Assembly (NCBI RefSeq): GCF_027887165.1
Contig: NC_077227.1
Location: 353,222,610-353,286,609, forward strand
Source: Monodelphis domestica
Lineage: Eukaryota; Chordata; Mammalia; Didelphimorphia; Didelphidae
Direction of reading: 5' to 3'
DNA length: 64,000 nt
Every line of letters starts with the position of its first letter. The stretch's first letter is position 1. This document shows positions 11,861 to 23,682 of this stretch, piece after piece. Under the pieces are notes generated by a model. The model was not told the origin of the DNA, did not search any database, and was given only the letters and a program-made list of their open reading frames with translations. A program made the position numbers and the translations under genes.

Positions 11861-12491
11861 TAGTTGTGTTCTTTGTGGTGGCCAAAAATTGGAAAATGAG
11901 GGGATGCCCTTCAATTGGGGAATGGCTGAACAAATTGTGGTATATGTTGGTGATGGAATACTATTGTGCTCAAAGGAATAATAAAGTGGAGGCATTCCAT
12001 GGGAACTGGAACAACCTCCAGGAAGTGATGCAGAGTGAAAGGAGCAGAACCAGAACATTGTACATAGAGACAGATACACTGTGATACAATCGAATGTAAT
12101 AGACTTCTCCATTACTGGCAATGCAGTGATTCTGAACAATTTGGAGGGATCTGTGAGAAAGAACACTATCCACATTCAGAGGAAAAGCCGTGGGAGTAGA
12201 AACACAGAAGAAAAACAACTGCTTGAATACATGGGTCGAAGGGATATGGTTGGGGATATAAACTCTAAATGAACATCCTAGTGCAAACACCAAATGGAAA
12301 TAGGTTCTGATCAAGGACACAGGTAATACCCAATGAAATTGCTTGTCAGTTGCGGGAATGGTGGGTGGAGGGGAGGGAGGGAGGGAAATAATGTAATTCT
12401 TGTAACCAAGGAATAATGTTCTAAATTGACTAAATAAATTAATTCAAATTAAAAAATAACAATAAAAATAAATTAAAAAAAGAAAAAAAAG
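11861..12491 (+). mobile_element. Young 5'-truncated L1 nested in an older L1
   Basis: It begins within the ORF2 C-terminal region ('tggccaaaaattggaaaatg'), runs through the 3' UTR ('gtgggtggaggggagggagg' near 12,361) and ends in an A-rich tail at 12,462-12,491. Exact 14-bp target duplications on both sides prove retrotransposition into the older L1. The C-terminal peptide is shared with the copies at 14,130 and 28,259. The open frames on the opposite strand here are by-products. Confidence 0.92.
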
Positions 12492-12505
12492 AATGTATGA
12501 TGATC
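12492..12505. repeat. Target-site duplication, right copy
   Basis: Exact match to 11,847-11,860, directly after the A-rich tail. Confidence 0.9.
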
Positions 12506-12840
12506 AACTGTGAATGACAACTATTATAAGAAGGCAAGGATACAGGGCATTTCCAAGGGATTCATGATGATAAAGGATATCCACCTCCATAGAAGGAATA
12601 GATAAGATCCAAATGTAGATCAAAACATGTTATTCTTTACTTTGTTTCCTCTATGAAATTTTCTCTAATGTAAGTAATATGTGTCCTATTTTACAATATG
12701 AAGAACAGGGAAATATACATTATATGATAATATATGTATAACCTCTATAATATTACCTGCCTTTTTAGGGAATAGGAGAGGTAGTAGTGAAGGGAGAGAT
12801 AGGAGAGAAAGAGAAAAAAAAAGAATGAGACATGGACTTT
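12506..12840 (+). mobile_element. Older L1, 3' part after the nested insertion
   Basis: This continues the older L1: 'aactgtgaatgacaactatt', 'tatccacctccatagaagga', then a diverged 3' UTR ending in a purine-rich stretch near 12,800. It is the sequence expected directly after 11,846 if the younger L1 is removed. Confidence 0.65.
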
Positions 12841-13189
12841 TTTAGACATAGCTAATGTAAGAATTTGTTTCTCTTAGATAAGCATATTTATTATAATTTA
12901 TTACATATTTATAACAAGTCATATATGTTATTTTTATGCTACATATTGTATAATATTTATGTATGTGTATATATAAACTTTTTTTTAAAAGTCCAGGTGA
13001 GAAGTGATGAGAAATTGAAGTAGGGTGGTGATCATGTAAGTGAAGTGGAAGGGAAATATGTGAGAAATATGTCAGAGAAAGAAACAAGAATTAGCAACTC
13101 ATTGGATATGTGGAAATGCAACTAAATAGTCAACAATGAGACTGAGATTATGAATATACTTCTATAAATCAAGTAATATCAGGTGCTAA

Positions 13190-14045
13190 CAAAATTTGAA
13201 TGGATAATTTTGAATACATTAAACTAATTTTTTGTACAAACAAAACAAATAGTCAAGACTAGAAGAAAAGCAGAAAGTTGGGGGAAAATTATAGTCAGTC
13301 TCTCAGATAGAGATCTCATCTAAAATTTTTAGAAAACTTTGTCAAACTGATGAGAATATGAGCCATTCCCCAATTGATAAGTGGTAAAAAAAATAGACCA
13401 TTTTGAATGAAAAATAAAATCTATATATAACTACATGAAAAAAGTTCTAAATATTTATTGATTAGAGAAATGCAAATCAAAACAACTCCAAAATATCATA
13501 TTTCATTGGTCAGATTGGCTAATGTGATAAAAGAGCAAAATGACAAAGTTTGGAGGGGATGTGGAAAAATAGGGACACTAATATGCTGTTGGTTAAATTG
13601 TGAACTGATGCAAACATTTTGGAGAGCATTTGGAGTTATGCCTAAAGAGTTATAAAAGTATGTATACCTTTTGTCCCAGCAATACTACTATTAGGCTTAT
13701 TCCCTAAGGTGATCAGGAAAAAGAACTCATACTTTACAATATGTGTAGTAGCTCTCTTTGTTGTGGCAAAGAAGTGGAAATGGAGGGGATACCCTTCAAT
13801 TAAGAAATAGCTAAACAAGTTGTATTTGATTGTGATGGAATACTATTGCGCTATAGGAAATAATAAGCAGTTTAATTTTTTTTAAATCTTGAAAAGGTCT
13901 ATATGAAATTAAGAAGAATGAAATGAGCAGTACCAAGAAAACATTATATATGACAGAAATATTGTTTGAAGAATGACTTGGGTATGTACACCTCCAGAGA
14001 AATAACTGATAAATAGAAATAAGCAAACAACCAAATAAATAATTT
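13190..14045 (+). mobile_element. Older L1, ORF2 3' region
   Basis: Decayed ORF2 sequence parallel to that at 11,200-11,800. It carries 'gagccattccccaattgata', 'agagaaatgcaaatcaaaac', 'tggaggggatgtggaaaaat' and 'tgtgatggaatactattgcg'. Several frameshifts are present. It could be a second fragment of the same insertion history or an independent element. Confidence 0.7.
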
Positions 14046-14129
14046 TTTTTAAGTTTTAAAAAGGAAAGGGGTTTTTAACATATGGAGATTATTAGAAGAT
14101 GACAAAAGAATTAAAGGTTTTTTGTTTGT

Positions 14130-14895
14130 TTGTTTGCTTGTTTTTTTCTTTTTTTAATTTTTATTTGGTCATTTCCAAACACTATTCATTGGAAACAAAG
14201 ATCATTTTCTTTTCTTCCCTTCCCCCTCCCACCACCTCTCCCATAGCCCATGCGCGATTCCATTGGGTATCACATGTGTTCTTGATTCAAACCCATTTCC
14301 ATGTTGTTGGTATTTGCATTAGAGTGTTCATTTGGAGTCTCTCCTCAGTCATATCCCCTCTACCCCTGTAGTCAAGCAGTTGCTTTTCATCGGTGTTTTT
14401 ACTCCCACAGTTTATCCTCTGCTTGTGGATAGTGTTTTTTAGATCCCTGCAGATTGTTCAGGATCACTGAATTGCCACTAATGGAGAAGTCCATTATGTT
14501 CGGTTATACCACAGTGTATTAGTCTCTGTGTATAATGTTTTCCTGGTTCTGCTCCTCTCGCTCTGCATCACTTCCTGGAGGTTGTTCCAGTTCCCATGGA
14601 ATTCCTCCACTTTATTATTCCTTTTTGCACAATAGTATTCCATCACCAACATATACCACAATTTGTTCAGCCATTCCCCAATTGAAGGGCATCCCCTCAT
14701 TTTCCAATTTTTGGCCACCACAAAGAGTGTAGCTATGAATATTCTTGTACAAGTCTTTTTACTTATTGTCTCTTTGGGGTACAAACCCAGCAGTGCTATG
14801 GCTGGATCAAAGGGCAGACAATATTTTATTGCCCTTTGAGCATAGCTCCAAATTGCCCTCCAGAATGGTTGGATCAATTCACAACTCTACCTTTT
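14130..14895 (-). mobile_element. Young 5'-truncated L1, reverse strand
   Basis: It starts with a poly(T) tract (the poly(A) tail read backwards). Next come the reversed 3' UTR and an ORF2 C-terminal segment that stays open for 127 codons (14,494-14,877, minus), with the peptide core 'LNKLWYMLVMEYYCAKRNNK'. The long open frame suggests a fairly recent insertion. Convincing target duplications were not found, partly because both edges lie in T-rich tracts. Confidence 0.88.
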
Positions 14896-15059
14896 TTTTT
14901 TTTTTGTAAAAGCAAAGACATGAGAGTAGGAGAATTCAGAAGAAGAAGGGAGAACAGTGAGATTCAAATTGTCTAGAATGTAGAACTTGTAAAGGAGAGC
15001 AATGGGAAATAAGGCCAGAAAGTCAGGGCAGTATTAGTTTGGGGAGGATTTTTAATGTC

Positions 15060-15148
15060 AAGAAAGAGAAAGGAATAAGCATCAATCATATGCCAGGCCC
15101 TATGCTAAACATTTTACAAAATTATCCCATGTAAACCTCACAATAACT
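15060..15148 (-). repeat. L2 or MIR scrap, reverse orientation
   Basis: 'caatcatatgccaggcccta' followed by 'ccatgtaaacctcacaataa' is a short reversed fragment immediately before the GA repeat. Confidence 0.5.

Positions 15149-15237
<89 letters not shown>
15149..15237. repeat. (GA)n microsatellite, about 89 bp
   Basis: A nearly uninterrupted GA run, the longest simple repeat in the window. Its purity suggests length variability. Confidence 0.97.
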
Positions 15238-15240
<3 letters not shown>

Positions 15241-15259
15241 TATATTCATTTTTTTCGGA

Positions 15260-15475
15260 TTATCCAACTCTTTACCCCATTTGGGATTTTTATGGCAAAT
15301 ATACTGGAGTGGTTTGCTTTGTTCTTCTCTAGCTCATTTTACAGATGAGAAACAGAGGCAAACAGAATTAAGTGGCTTGTCCATAGCTAGTAAGTATCTG
15401 AGACTGGATTTGAATTCATGAAGAAAAATTTTTTACTTCAGGCCTAACATTCCATCTACTGCCCTTCTTAGCTGC
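15260..15475 (-). repeat. Marsupial tRNA-derived SINE, reverse orientation
   Basis: 'actggagtggtttgctttgt', 'agctcattttacagatgaga', 'agtggcttgtccatagctag' and 'tggatttgaattcatgaag' follow the reversed order of the common marsupial SINE. Confidence 0.7.
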
Positions 15476-15499
15476 CCACACTAAGAGGTAGGTAGTCTC

Positions 15500-15650
15500 C
15501 AATTGTTGTCTCCAATTATAGTTGAAGAAACTGAGGCAGAAACAGGTTATGTGACTTGCTCAAGGTCACACACCTAGGAAGTTTCCAAGGGCAGATTTGA
15601 ACTCCTCTCTTTTTGAATTCAGGATTAGCATGTTATCACCGTGTCATCTC
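15500..15650 (-). repeat. MIR SINE, reverse orientation
   Basis: 'gaagaaactgaggcagaaac', 'gacttgctcaaggtcacaca' and 'agatttgaactcctctct' give a reversed MIR. Confidence 0.75.
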
Positions 15651-16503
15651 ACTCTATCAAAGGAGTTTAAACTGACAACCCATTGAAGAATTTTTAGCAG
15701 GGGAAGGGCATCATTAGAGACATGAAGAAGGTGGTGGTTAGTAAATGATACCTTTAGCAGGTTATTAGCTTGTCCAAGTAAGTGGCAAATCTCATGGAAA
15801 GTACTAGGAATGGGGACTCACTAGGACTGCATAGTCACTGACCACTTGGTAGTTGGTATTAAAGCAAAGGAATTTTGCTCTAAATTCCTATTTTAAGTTT
15901 GCTTTTAATTTCTAAGGGGAATTTCTTACAAACATCCCCAGGGCGGTTTCTGTATAATGGGAATCCAAGTAATTCTGTCTCTAGGGCACTAGAGCAATTT
16001 TTCCTTGTTGGTATTATGAGTATTATCAGGATTATTACATTGCCAACACAAAGAAACACTTCCTGCACAGCTGCCTTTTATAGTCAGACTGTTAAATATG
16101 ACTCCCAAAGAGGAACACTGAAAAGAATAGACAGAACAATATATCATGTATTAAAAAAGAAGCAGTCTGTTGACAAATTCAGGCTATGAATCATGCATGC
16201 CTCACAAACTAATATGAATCTGCTGTCACCAAATGCCTTCAGTAACTGATTTGGAGATATTTCTGAAAGTCCCTGAGCATGGTATAAAGTTGGCCATTAA
16301 CTGCACATTTTCTGAGAGAGAGAGAGAGAGAGAGATTAAACCAGATGATCTCAAGTTCTAGAAATAGTACTTGTTCTGAAGGTTAGTAGTACTTCTATTA
16401 AAAAAATAATTTCACTGGTATTGATCTCTACTTCTAATTATGCTAGATAACTAATTAATAACTAATTAAACTCAGTAATACTCAAAACTCTGACTGGAAT
16501 CAC

Positions 16504-16566
<63 letters not shown>

Positions 16567-16670
16567 TATCAGGAGCTGAACAAATTCTAGATGATGATTC
16601 CCATCCCAAGTTGGTTGTTAACTCCCTGAGTGATCTCAGATAAGGCAGTTCTTGTTAGAAATGGAAGGTT
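15651..16670. other. Single-copy-like sequence with microsatellites
   Basis: No gene is recognised. Two overlapping frames at 15,880-16,189, one on each strand, lack recognisable motifs. It contains a short GA run (16,314-16,335) and a TA run (16,504-16,562). Confidence 0.5.
16504..16562. repeat. (TA)n microsatellite
   Basis: Pure alternating TA for about 56 bases. Confidence 0.97.
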
Positions 16671-16674
16671 CCTT

Positions 16675-16845
16675 GGTTCAGGAGATGGTATGATATAGTG
16701 GTTCAATAATCAGAGGACCTGGGTTCACATTGTCCCCTTCCTACCTGTATCACCTTATATAACTCATCTTTAAGCTTCGGTTTTCCCAGACAAAAAAATG
16801 AGAATACTAGGCTACATGACCTCTGAGGTCTCTTCCTGTGAGCAT
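16675..16845 (+). repeat. MIR SINE
   Basis: 'gatatagtggttcaataatc', 'gaggacctgggttcacattg' and 'aaaaatgagaatactaggct' are in forward MIR order. Confidence 0.7.
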
Positions 16846-17214
16846 AGAAAAACAAAGGAATATCATAGATTTAAGGGACATTAAAATTCACCTCATCCAA
16901 GTCCTTTATTTTGATAACAACTGTCTTTTGAAAGACAGTGCAGTGTAATGGATTCAGGGTCAACCATGACTTTGGGAAAATCTGGGCTCAAGACAGTTAA
17001 TATCAATGTGACCACAGGCACATTATTTAAACTTTTGGTACCTAAGGAAAGCATAAGACTCTACAGTGTAAAGGAGTTAAAGACCTGCTTTGATGGAGTA
17101 AGGTCCTTCTTTGTTTGTTTCTTTCTTTCCTATGGGATTTTCCTACATAGAGTAAATCACAGGTTCAGAGGCCCTCTATAGACCAATATAGGGCATATGC
17201 ACACATACCACTCT

Positions 17215-17405
17215 TCCTTCCCATTTATAAAATGCTTAAAGGTTTGCAAAGTGCTTTACATATATCATTTCATTTTATTTTTAGTAGGCCCTATATGTAC
17301 ATGTTTTTACTTTCACTTTACAGATGGGGAAACTGAAACTCAGAGAGTTTAAGTGACTTATTTATGAACACACAAATAGTAAATGCCAGATATGTGATTC
17401 AACTG
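17215..17405 (-). repeat. MIR SINE, reverse orientation
   Basis: 'tttgcaaagtgctttacata', 'acagatggggaaactgaaac' and 'aagtgacttatttatgaaca' show a reversed MIR. The open frame at 16,948-17,181 just before it has no recognisable domain. Confidence 0.75.
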
Positions 17406-17419
17406 TGGGGTGGGGGTGG

Positions 17420-17600
17420 GGCAGATTGAAATGATCAAACCTCTCAGGAAGAAAAAAGTTAAAGATCTCAAGCATAAGCAGATAAACTGAAATAAAAAAC
17501 TCTATGATAAATTCTGTATAAGAGAAGGAGCATGTTCAAGGTTACACAGAAAGAAAGTAAAGCTAGAATTTAAATATTCTTATTCCTGGTCTACTATTTT
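17420..17600 (+). repeat. L1/HAL1 5' scrap, then reversed MIR piece
   Basis: 'gattgaaatgatcaaacctc' to 'aagcataagcagataaactg' matches a diverged second copy at 21,115-21,185, so it is a dispersed L1/HAL1-type segment. From 17,530, 'aaggttacacagaaagaaag' is part of a reversed MIR. Confidence 0.45.
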
Positions 17601-18221
17601 TCTACTATGTAGATTTTCTTTCATAGAATCATAAAACTTAAAATTTGGAAGGGAACTTAGTAATCATCATTCCCAATCAATATTCAAAAGGAATATATAA
17701 TATTATGCAATGAAAAAACAAAACACTCTTTTCATGAGTTTTGCACAGAGAGGAGATGAGGACTTCTAGTAAGTTATATTTGCCAAATGTTTTTTTTTTC
17801 TTCCAAATTATTCTTCCTGGATTCTGTGAGTATTGGTGGGAAAGAATGATAGACATTTGTTAGGATATTTTATACTAACTATTCTTCCTATATAATCTTA
17901 GAAAATATCCTTTTCCAAAAGGTAATTAAGTCTAAATGACTATTTATAACAGGAAGCACACCCATGGGGGATCATGAAATATAGTATCAGAAAGACATTA
18001 TTATTCCAAAGTTTTTCAGATTCATTAAGGTCATTAAAGATCAAAGAGCTCTAAGAACCTGTCTTGTCAATTTGAGAGGGAATTGGGAGATTTTACAGTT
18101 TCTGCTATACCATGATCCTATGAATCATCTTTCTTTGGATGACATCTAGCTTATCAATATTCTTAAACTGTAGTGCTGTAAGGATTAAATTGAATGGTTG
18201 GACAATAATTTTATTAAATTA
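17601..18221. other. Unassigned; small reversed L3 scrap
   Basis: 'tggatgacatctagcttatc' near 18,137 looks like reversed L3/CR1. Nothing else is recognised. Confidence 0.4.
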
Positions 18222-18965
18222 TGTGGTCGCCAATATTTATTATGTCTCAAGTCAGAACTTTAATTACAAATATTTACAAATGGAGAGGAAACAATAAAGT
18301 AGAGAAATGTGAAGAGGTTAGAGAGGTTATCTATCCTATCAACTTAAATGTTTACTCCATGTCTGCTTAATCCAAGAAGAGATTAATTAGTTCTCAACCA
18401 GGAAGGCTGGTGGTGAGTAACCACTTGGCCTTTTCCAAGATGGAAGCTAGTCTCTTAGGAAACTAGGAAATGAGTCAGCCTTTCACTCACCCAAAGAAGT
18501 AGTCCAAGAGTCAGAATCTAAGTTGAAGCTGATATTCAAACCCACAATCCAAGCCACAGTCTCCAGAGAAGCTCCCTTGAAGACTCTTCCCCAGTCAGAA
18601 GACTATCTCCAGAAGACAATCTCTTCAGACTATCTTCTCAAAGACAATCTCTCTCTAAGGGAGTTCAGGGCTTGCTTTTATAGTGACTTCTTGTCCCTGC
18701 CCCTCTTCATAGGGGCCAATCACACTTTCCAAATTGTCTAGCACTGCCCAGAGAGTCTGTGGGACTGACTTCTCACTTTCTGAAGGTTAAGTTCTCACCT
18801 TCTGGAAAGGTGAATACTTATCCTGATTTGAGTTTCTGAGGGTGTGAATCCACTAATTGGCTTGTAAACTCTTCCACCTAGCTCAAGCTTGTGTTGATTC
18901 AATCAAAAGGCAGACAAAGGAGAATTAATCTTGTCTTCATAATCTAGTGAGTTATTTAAGTTAGT
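18222..18965 (-). mobile_element. Probable LTR, reverse strand
   Basis: On the minus strand a TATA-like 'ctataaaagc' (complement near 18,675-18,684) precedes a polyadenylation-like 'aataaatattgg' (complement near 18,231-18,242). The element ends in CA at 18,222. The 440-base distance is long for a compact R region, so the TATA assignment may be wrong. No flanking retroviral body or duplication was found. Confidence 0.45.
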
Positions 18966-20570
18966 GTTAACTCAGGATAGACAATAGGGTAAAGAATTCT
19001 TTTTCACAGTGCCCAGAACAGACCATAACACACAAATGAGATATGAAAGTAACAGAATACAAAGGAACAATCAACGACTTATTCCTGGAATTCAGGATTG
19101 TATTCAATTTTCTGGTTGCCACATCATACCAATGACTCAGGTGGAGTTTGCCCTGTGCTAAAAAACCTTTAGGTCTTTTTGACATAAATTGGAGTCCACA
19201 TGTTCCATCATGTTAAGATTTTTTTTTTATATCTAAGACATTTTAGTCATCCTTATTGAATTTAACTTCAGAGTCATCCCAGTGTTCTCATCTGTTTGTA
19301 TCTTTTGGGGACTTGACTATCTGTGTCTCAATTAGTTCTATAACTTACACCTGTCCAAAGTGATAAAAGATGGAATTAAGATTCCATTCCAAAAGATGGA
19401 ATCCCATAAAAAAAATCACTACTCAATAGCACTTTATAGTTACAAAGTATGTCCATATATATTATCTCTTTTGCTTTCCACCACAACTTTTGGAAGGTGA
19501 CAGGACAAATATTATCTTACTTGTTTAATAGAAGAAAATTATACCTAAAGGGGAATAGTTATTTGTCCAAAGTTGGACAAGAAGATAGTGGCACTTGGGC
19601 TTTGACTTTCTTCAATGTACTAACCTTGGTATTCTTCTCATATCTTTTTTTGAAGACAGAAAATAACTTGGGTATCTTATGATATGAAATTGATAGACCT
19701 ACTTCCTTGCTCTTGGAGTATGAGATGATATCCTCTTTCTGTGCCAGAGGTCCAAATAGAAATCTCAAAGAGCAATTATGTAATTGGAAGAAAAGCTAAT
19801 AACTGAGGATTATATGATTTGAAATATAAAATAATGGAAGTAATACATGAGGAAGGGATTTTGGATCATGTGACTAGTAGGGTGAAGAATAAGATATTTT
19901 TCTTTGATTCTTATGATCTCAAAAACCTCTTCAAAAAAGAAAGTATGCACCAAAGGTAAAATAACTTCAACTGAGTCTATGTTCTAGGAAATCTTGAACT
20001 CAAAGATAAATAGAAATAAAAAACACAACAACCAACCAAACCTTTGAGCAGACTCCTAACATGAGTTTACATAGTACCTTCTCCTCTCCCTCCTTATAGT
20101 ACTGGCACTAAGGCTACACTAGCAGACCCAACCCAGAAGCTTATGATAAACCCAACCCTATATCCCAGCTCCCTTCACTTTTTATAGTGCTGTCATGATT
20201 GTGGCTCCAGATTGTGGAAGTTTTCTGGGTTGTAGGGGCCAGTTCTATGACAGCAATCTGTGTGGCAAAAAAATCTCTATGGGAGAATGGAGGAACAGAG
20301 AAAAAGGCACAGAACACATGTTTTGAGCTTCAAAAACAGATTAACATCATACTTCATTCTGCCTTCCTTCTCACAAAGCTTTAGACACCCAACTGATAAT
20401 GACAGAACTCAAATCTGGTTGCAGTGGTACTGGTGTGGCAGTGCTTTGAATAGCCAGGTCAAAGAACTGAAAAAGATAGAATAGATCAGGATACTGTTGT
20501 ATGAGGCCTTCTATGGCACTCCACTAAGCCTGAGGGGAACAGCCAAGCTTTCAGATAGTTCTGTTCCCTC
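18966..20570. other. Mostly unassigned with a reversed MIR at 19,420-19,620
   Basis: 'caatagcactttatagttac', 'aggtgacaggacaaatatta' and 'ttgtccaaagttggacaaga' form a degraded reversed MIR. Other open frames (for example 18,967-19,185 minus and 20,199-20,484 plus) show no recognisable domains. Confidence 0.45.
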
Positions 20571-20586
20571 AAAGTCATTTGTGATA
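20571..20586. repeat. Target-site duplication, left copy
   Basis: AAAGTCATTTGTGATA, matched with one difference by 20,954-20,969, flanks the L1 tail between them. Confidence 0.8.
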
Positions 20587-20953
20587 CAATTGAATGTAAT
20601 GAACTTCTCTAATAGCAGCAAGGCAATGATCCAGGACAATTCTGAGGGACTTATGAGAAAAAAAAAAAACACTATCTACATCTAGAGAAAGAACTGTGGG
20701 AGTAGAAACACAGAAGAAAAAAACAACTGCTTGATCACATGGTTTGATGGGGATATGATTGGGGATGTAGACTCTAAATGATCACCCTAGTGAAAATATC
20801 AATAATATGGAAATAGGTTTTGATCAATGACACATATAAAACCCAGTGGAACTGCTCATTGGCTACAGGAGGGGGTGGGAGGAGGAGAGGGAAAGAACAT
20901 GAATCATATAACCATGGAAAAATATTCTTAATTAATTAATTAAACTTTTTTAA
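20587..20953 (+). mobile_element. 5'-truncated L1 3' end with target duplications
   Basis: It starts in the last part of ORF2 or the early 3' UTR ('gaatgtaatgaacttctcta'), passes 'ggatatgattggggatgtag' and the G-rich tract, and ends in an AT-rich tail. A 16-bp direct repeat with one mismatch brackets it. It is a short, severely 5'-truncated retrotransposition. Confidence 0.88.
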
Positions 20954-20969
20954 AAAGTCACTTGTGATA
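20954..20969. repeat. Target-site duplication, right copy
   Basis: AAAGTCACTTGTGATA, one mismatch from 20,571-20,586. Confidence 0.8.
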
Positions 20970-21099
20970 GAGACATCTTTAGGTCTCTGTCTAGTCAATC
21001 TGAATTGCTCACTATAGGAGGAGGTGGAGCTGCTTTGAGATCTAGCCTCCAAGGAAACCACCATCAGAGGGGAGGGAGTTAGAAATAATTAAAGGGGTA

Positions 21100-22310
21100 A
21101 CATAAGGGGGGAGGGAATGACTGAAATTATCAAAGTTCTCAGGAAGAAGAAAACATAAAGATCTTAAGTGTAAGCAGATAAATTGACAAGGAAAATATTA
21201 ACTGCAGAAGGAAATATGGCCTCCAGCTATAATAAATGAGTTCAGACATCTATGAATAAATGCTGCAAAACAAAATTAAATGATCCAAATCTTGACGAGA
21301 CAGAGGAGAAATCTGAGGATAACATGGAACCACAATACATTGTTCCAGAGTGGTTTAAAAGAGAAATTAAAATTATGAAGGCTTGCATGGCAAAAGTAAT
21401 TATCAGAACAGAAAAAACCTGAATCTGTGATAGCAACTGTTACCAAAGAAATAAAAGAGAGAACAATGGAACAGGAATATAAATACAAAGAAGTGTAGAA
21501 TGATCTAGAAGAAAAGGAAAAAATATCATTAAGGGAAAATATGCTCTTTAAGCAAAACCTTAGAGATAATCTAAATCTCCCAGACTAACATGACAACAGC
21601 AACAATGACAACAAATATCGTGGATACTTTTATGCAATAAAACAATTTGGATGCTTATTGCAAGAAAAAATAGTATAAGAAAACTGCTCAGAATTTCTGA
21701 ATTCAGAAAATGAATACCAATTTAATGAATTCATAAATCACCTCTAGGAAAAACAAACAAACAAACAAAAAAACAAAAACAAAAACACAGGGCTGCAAAC
21801 TCCAAGACAGTACTGGTTAAATTTAACAATTCATTTCAGAAACAAGTTTTACAAGTGAATAGGAAAAATGCCTTCAAACACAAAGAAAGGAAAATCAAAA
21901 TAACACTATTAGATAAGACTATTTTGAATCCACCAAAAAATGCAGAAGTGAGAGGAACGATGTGTTCTAAAGAGCAATGGAGTTCAGAATTCAGCTCAGG
22001 GTAATCTATCCTGCAAATCTGAGCTTAATCATAAATGAAAAAAAGATAGGTGTTCAATAATAGACATCTGAAACACTCTTGTAAAAAAATCCCAAATTGA
22101 AGAGATTATTTGCTCCTCCAATATCCCAGACAATAGAAATTCAGGAGGAGTAAATGAATTCAGCAGACAAGGATAACAAGTAACAAAGTGACTTCTTTCT
22201 AAATGTTCATAAGGAAATAGGGGTGAAGGTAGAAACCAGGTGGAAGTAACACTGAAGAGATGGACATGGGGCATTTTAAACAGAATCTTGAAATATTCTT
22301 ATCTCCAGGT
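21100..22310 (+). mobile_element. Decayed L1/HAL1-like body
   Basis: This A-rich region has ORF1-like coiled-coil content. 'tcatcaagggaa'-type purine-rich codons occur near 21,500. Further 3', 'tcagggtaatctatcctgca' near 21,996 and 'gagcttaatcataaatgaaa' near 22,021 are stretches I associate with L1/HAL1-type elements. Its first 70 bases recur at 17,420-17,500. All frames are broken. The subfamily assignment is uncertain. Confidence 0.45.
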
Positions 22311-22539
22311 AAGTCTTTTTTATTTTATTTTATTTTTTTATGAGACAAAATGGGAGGGTTCATGAGAGTGGGATATGAGGGTGATAGAGGGTCTTATGTG
22401 ATATACCTGAGTCAAATTCAGGGTTAACAAGGGAGTGAATGAGGAGGAGGGGGAATGATTAAAAAAAGAGAAAGAGGGAGGTTTTGTTTGGTGGTCAAGG
22501 AGGTTCCACTAAAGAATGCTCCTACAGGTGAAGACCTAA

Positions 22540-22820
22540 TAACGCACATATTCAAATACATAAACACACCCCACTTCCACACCTCTCTCTCCCTGTGCCC
22601 CGCCCCCTCCCGGCTTTAGTCTTGGTCTCCTGCAAAAAGACCCTGGGAACTGTATTACTTCCCAGCTCGGGAAGTGGAAAAACTTATGAGACCTCAGGAC
22701 CGGGTGGCAAGATTTACCACTCAAATAGGTGGTAAATCCAACATATGGCTCAGGAACATACCTGCTACTTCTCCCCCGCCCCCCAAACCGGAAGGCTCAT
22801 ATATGTATGTGCAACAGATT
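22540..22820. promoter_or_regulatory. GC-rich promoter-like patch with GC box, ETS site and two hairpins
   Basis: In AT-rich surroundings this patch holds a GC box (CCCCGCCCCC, 22,598-22,607) and an ETS-type site (ACCGGAAG, 22,787-22,794). It also has two perfect inverted repeats: ACTTCCC/GGGAAGT with a 5-base loop (22,657-22,675) and GATTTACCAC/GTGGTAAATC with an 8-base loop (22,711-22,738). The first hairpin contains an ETS core. It lies 1.1 kb upstream of the BRI3BP retrocopy. It could be a regulatory element or an unrecognised repeat edge. Confidence 0.35.
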
Positions 22821-23124
22821 TTATATTCTATAGAAGATGAATTCTTTTGCCCTGGCCAAATCTAGGGAAATGTTTGGTCAAGTCTGTGGAATTTGTATTT
22901 GTGATGATATAGAAAAACCTGAGTGGTGCCTCGTTTCCCTTAAAGTGACCAGGGCAACACTACACATTCCATAAGGATTGACTCCTGCCATATCAGTCCC
23001 AACCTCCCCCACTGTACAAATGTGCACACGTTTGTATGAACTCAATTAGCTGAGCAACAGCTATTTTACATTCATTTGATTTTTTCCTATTTAGATAGGC
23101 CAAAGTATTGAAAAAAAACTTTTT

Positions 23125-23590
23125 GGAATACTATTGTGCTACAAGGAATGAGGAACTGCTCGATTTCTATGAAAACTGGACCGACCTCCATGAACTGATG
23201 CAGAGTGAAATGAGCAGAACCAGACCATTGTACACAGAGACTGAAACATTGTGGGACCATTAGAGGTAATGGACCTTACTACTAACAGCAATGCAATGAT
23301 CCAGGACAATCCCAAGGGCCTGAGGAGAAAGACCTGCGGGAATAGAAACACAGAAGAAAAACATATGATTTATCACTTGTTTTTATGGGTATAGGATTTG
23401 GGGTTTTGGTTTTAAAAGATTACTTAATTACAAAAAGGAATATGGAAATAGGTATTGAGTGATAACATGTATAATCTAGTAAGTAGAGTTGCTCTGGGAG
23501 CGGGGAGGGAAGATAGGAGGGAGAGAACATGAATCATGTAACCTTGGAAAAATACTTAAAAATAAATTTAAATAGAAAATTAAAATTGAA
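23125..23590 (+). mobile_element. 5'-truncated L1 3' end
   Basis: It begins in the ORF2 C-terminal coding part ('tggaatactattgtgctaca'), continues through the 3' UTR ('gggagcggggagggaagata') and ends in an A-rich tail near 23,590. That is about 110 bases before the GC-rich start of the BRI3BP retrocopy. It differs enough from the 11.9 and 28.3 kb copies to be an older subfamily. Confidence 0.8.
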
Positions 23591-23682
23591 AACAGAAAAA
23601 TCATACTTAAAAATATTTTTTTTGTTTTTTTTTCTATCACTAAATTTTTTTTTAGTATTTCTCCTTTCCAGAGAGCCACCGC

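Noticed and set aside
11690..12320. 161- and 116-codon minus-strand frames
   Set aside because: They are antisense to the forward L1 insertions and span the junction of two L1 copies.
14120..14910. Target-site duplication around the 14.1-kb L1
   Set aside because: Both edges are T-rich and no convincing repeat longer than a T run was found.
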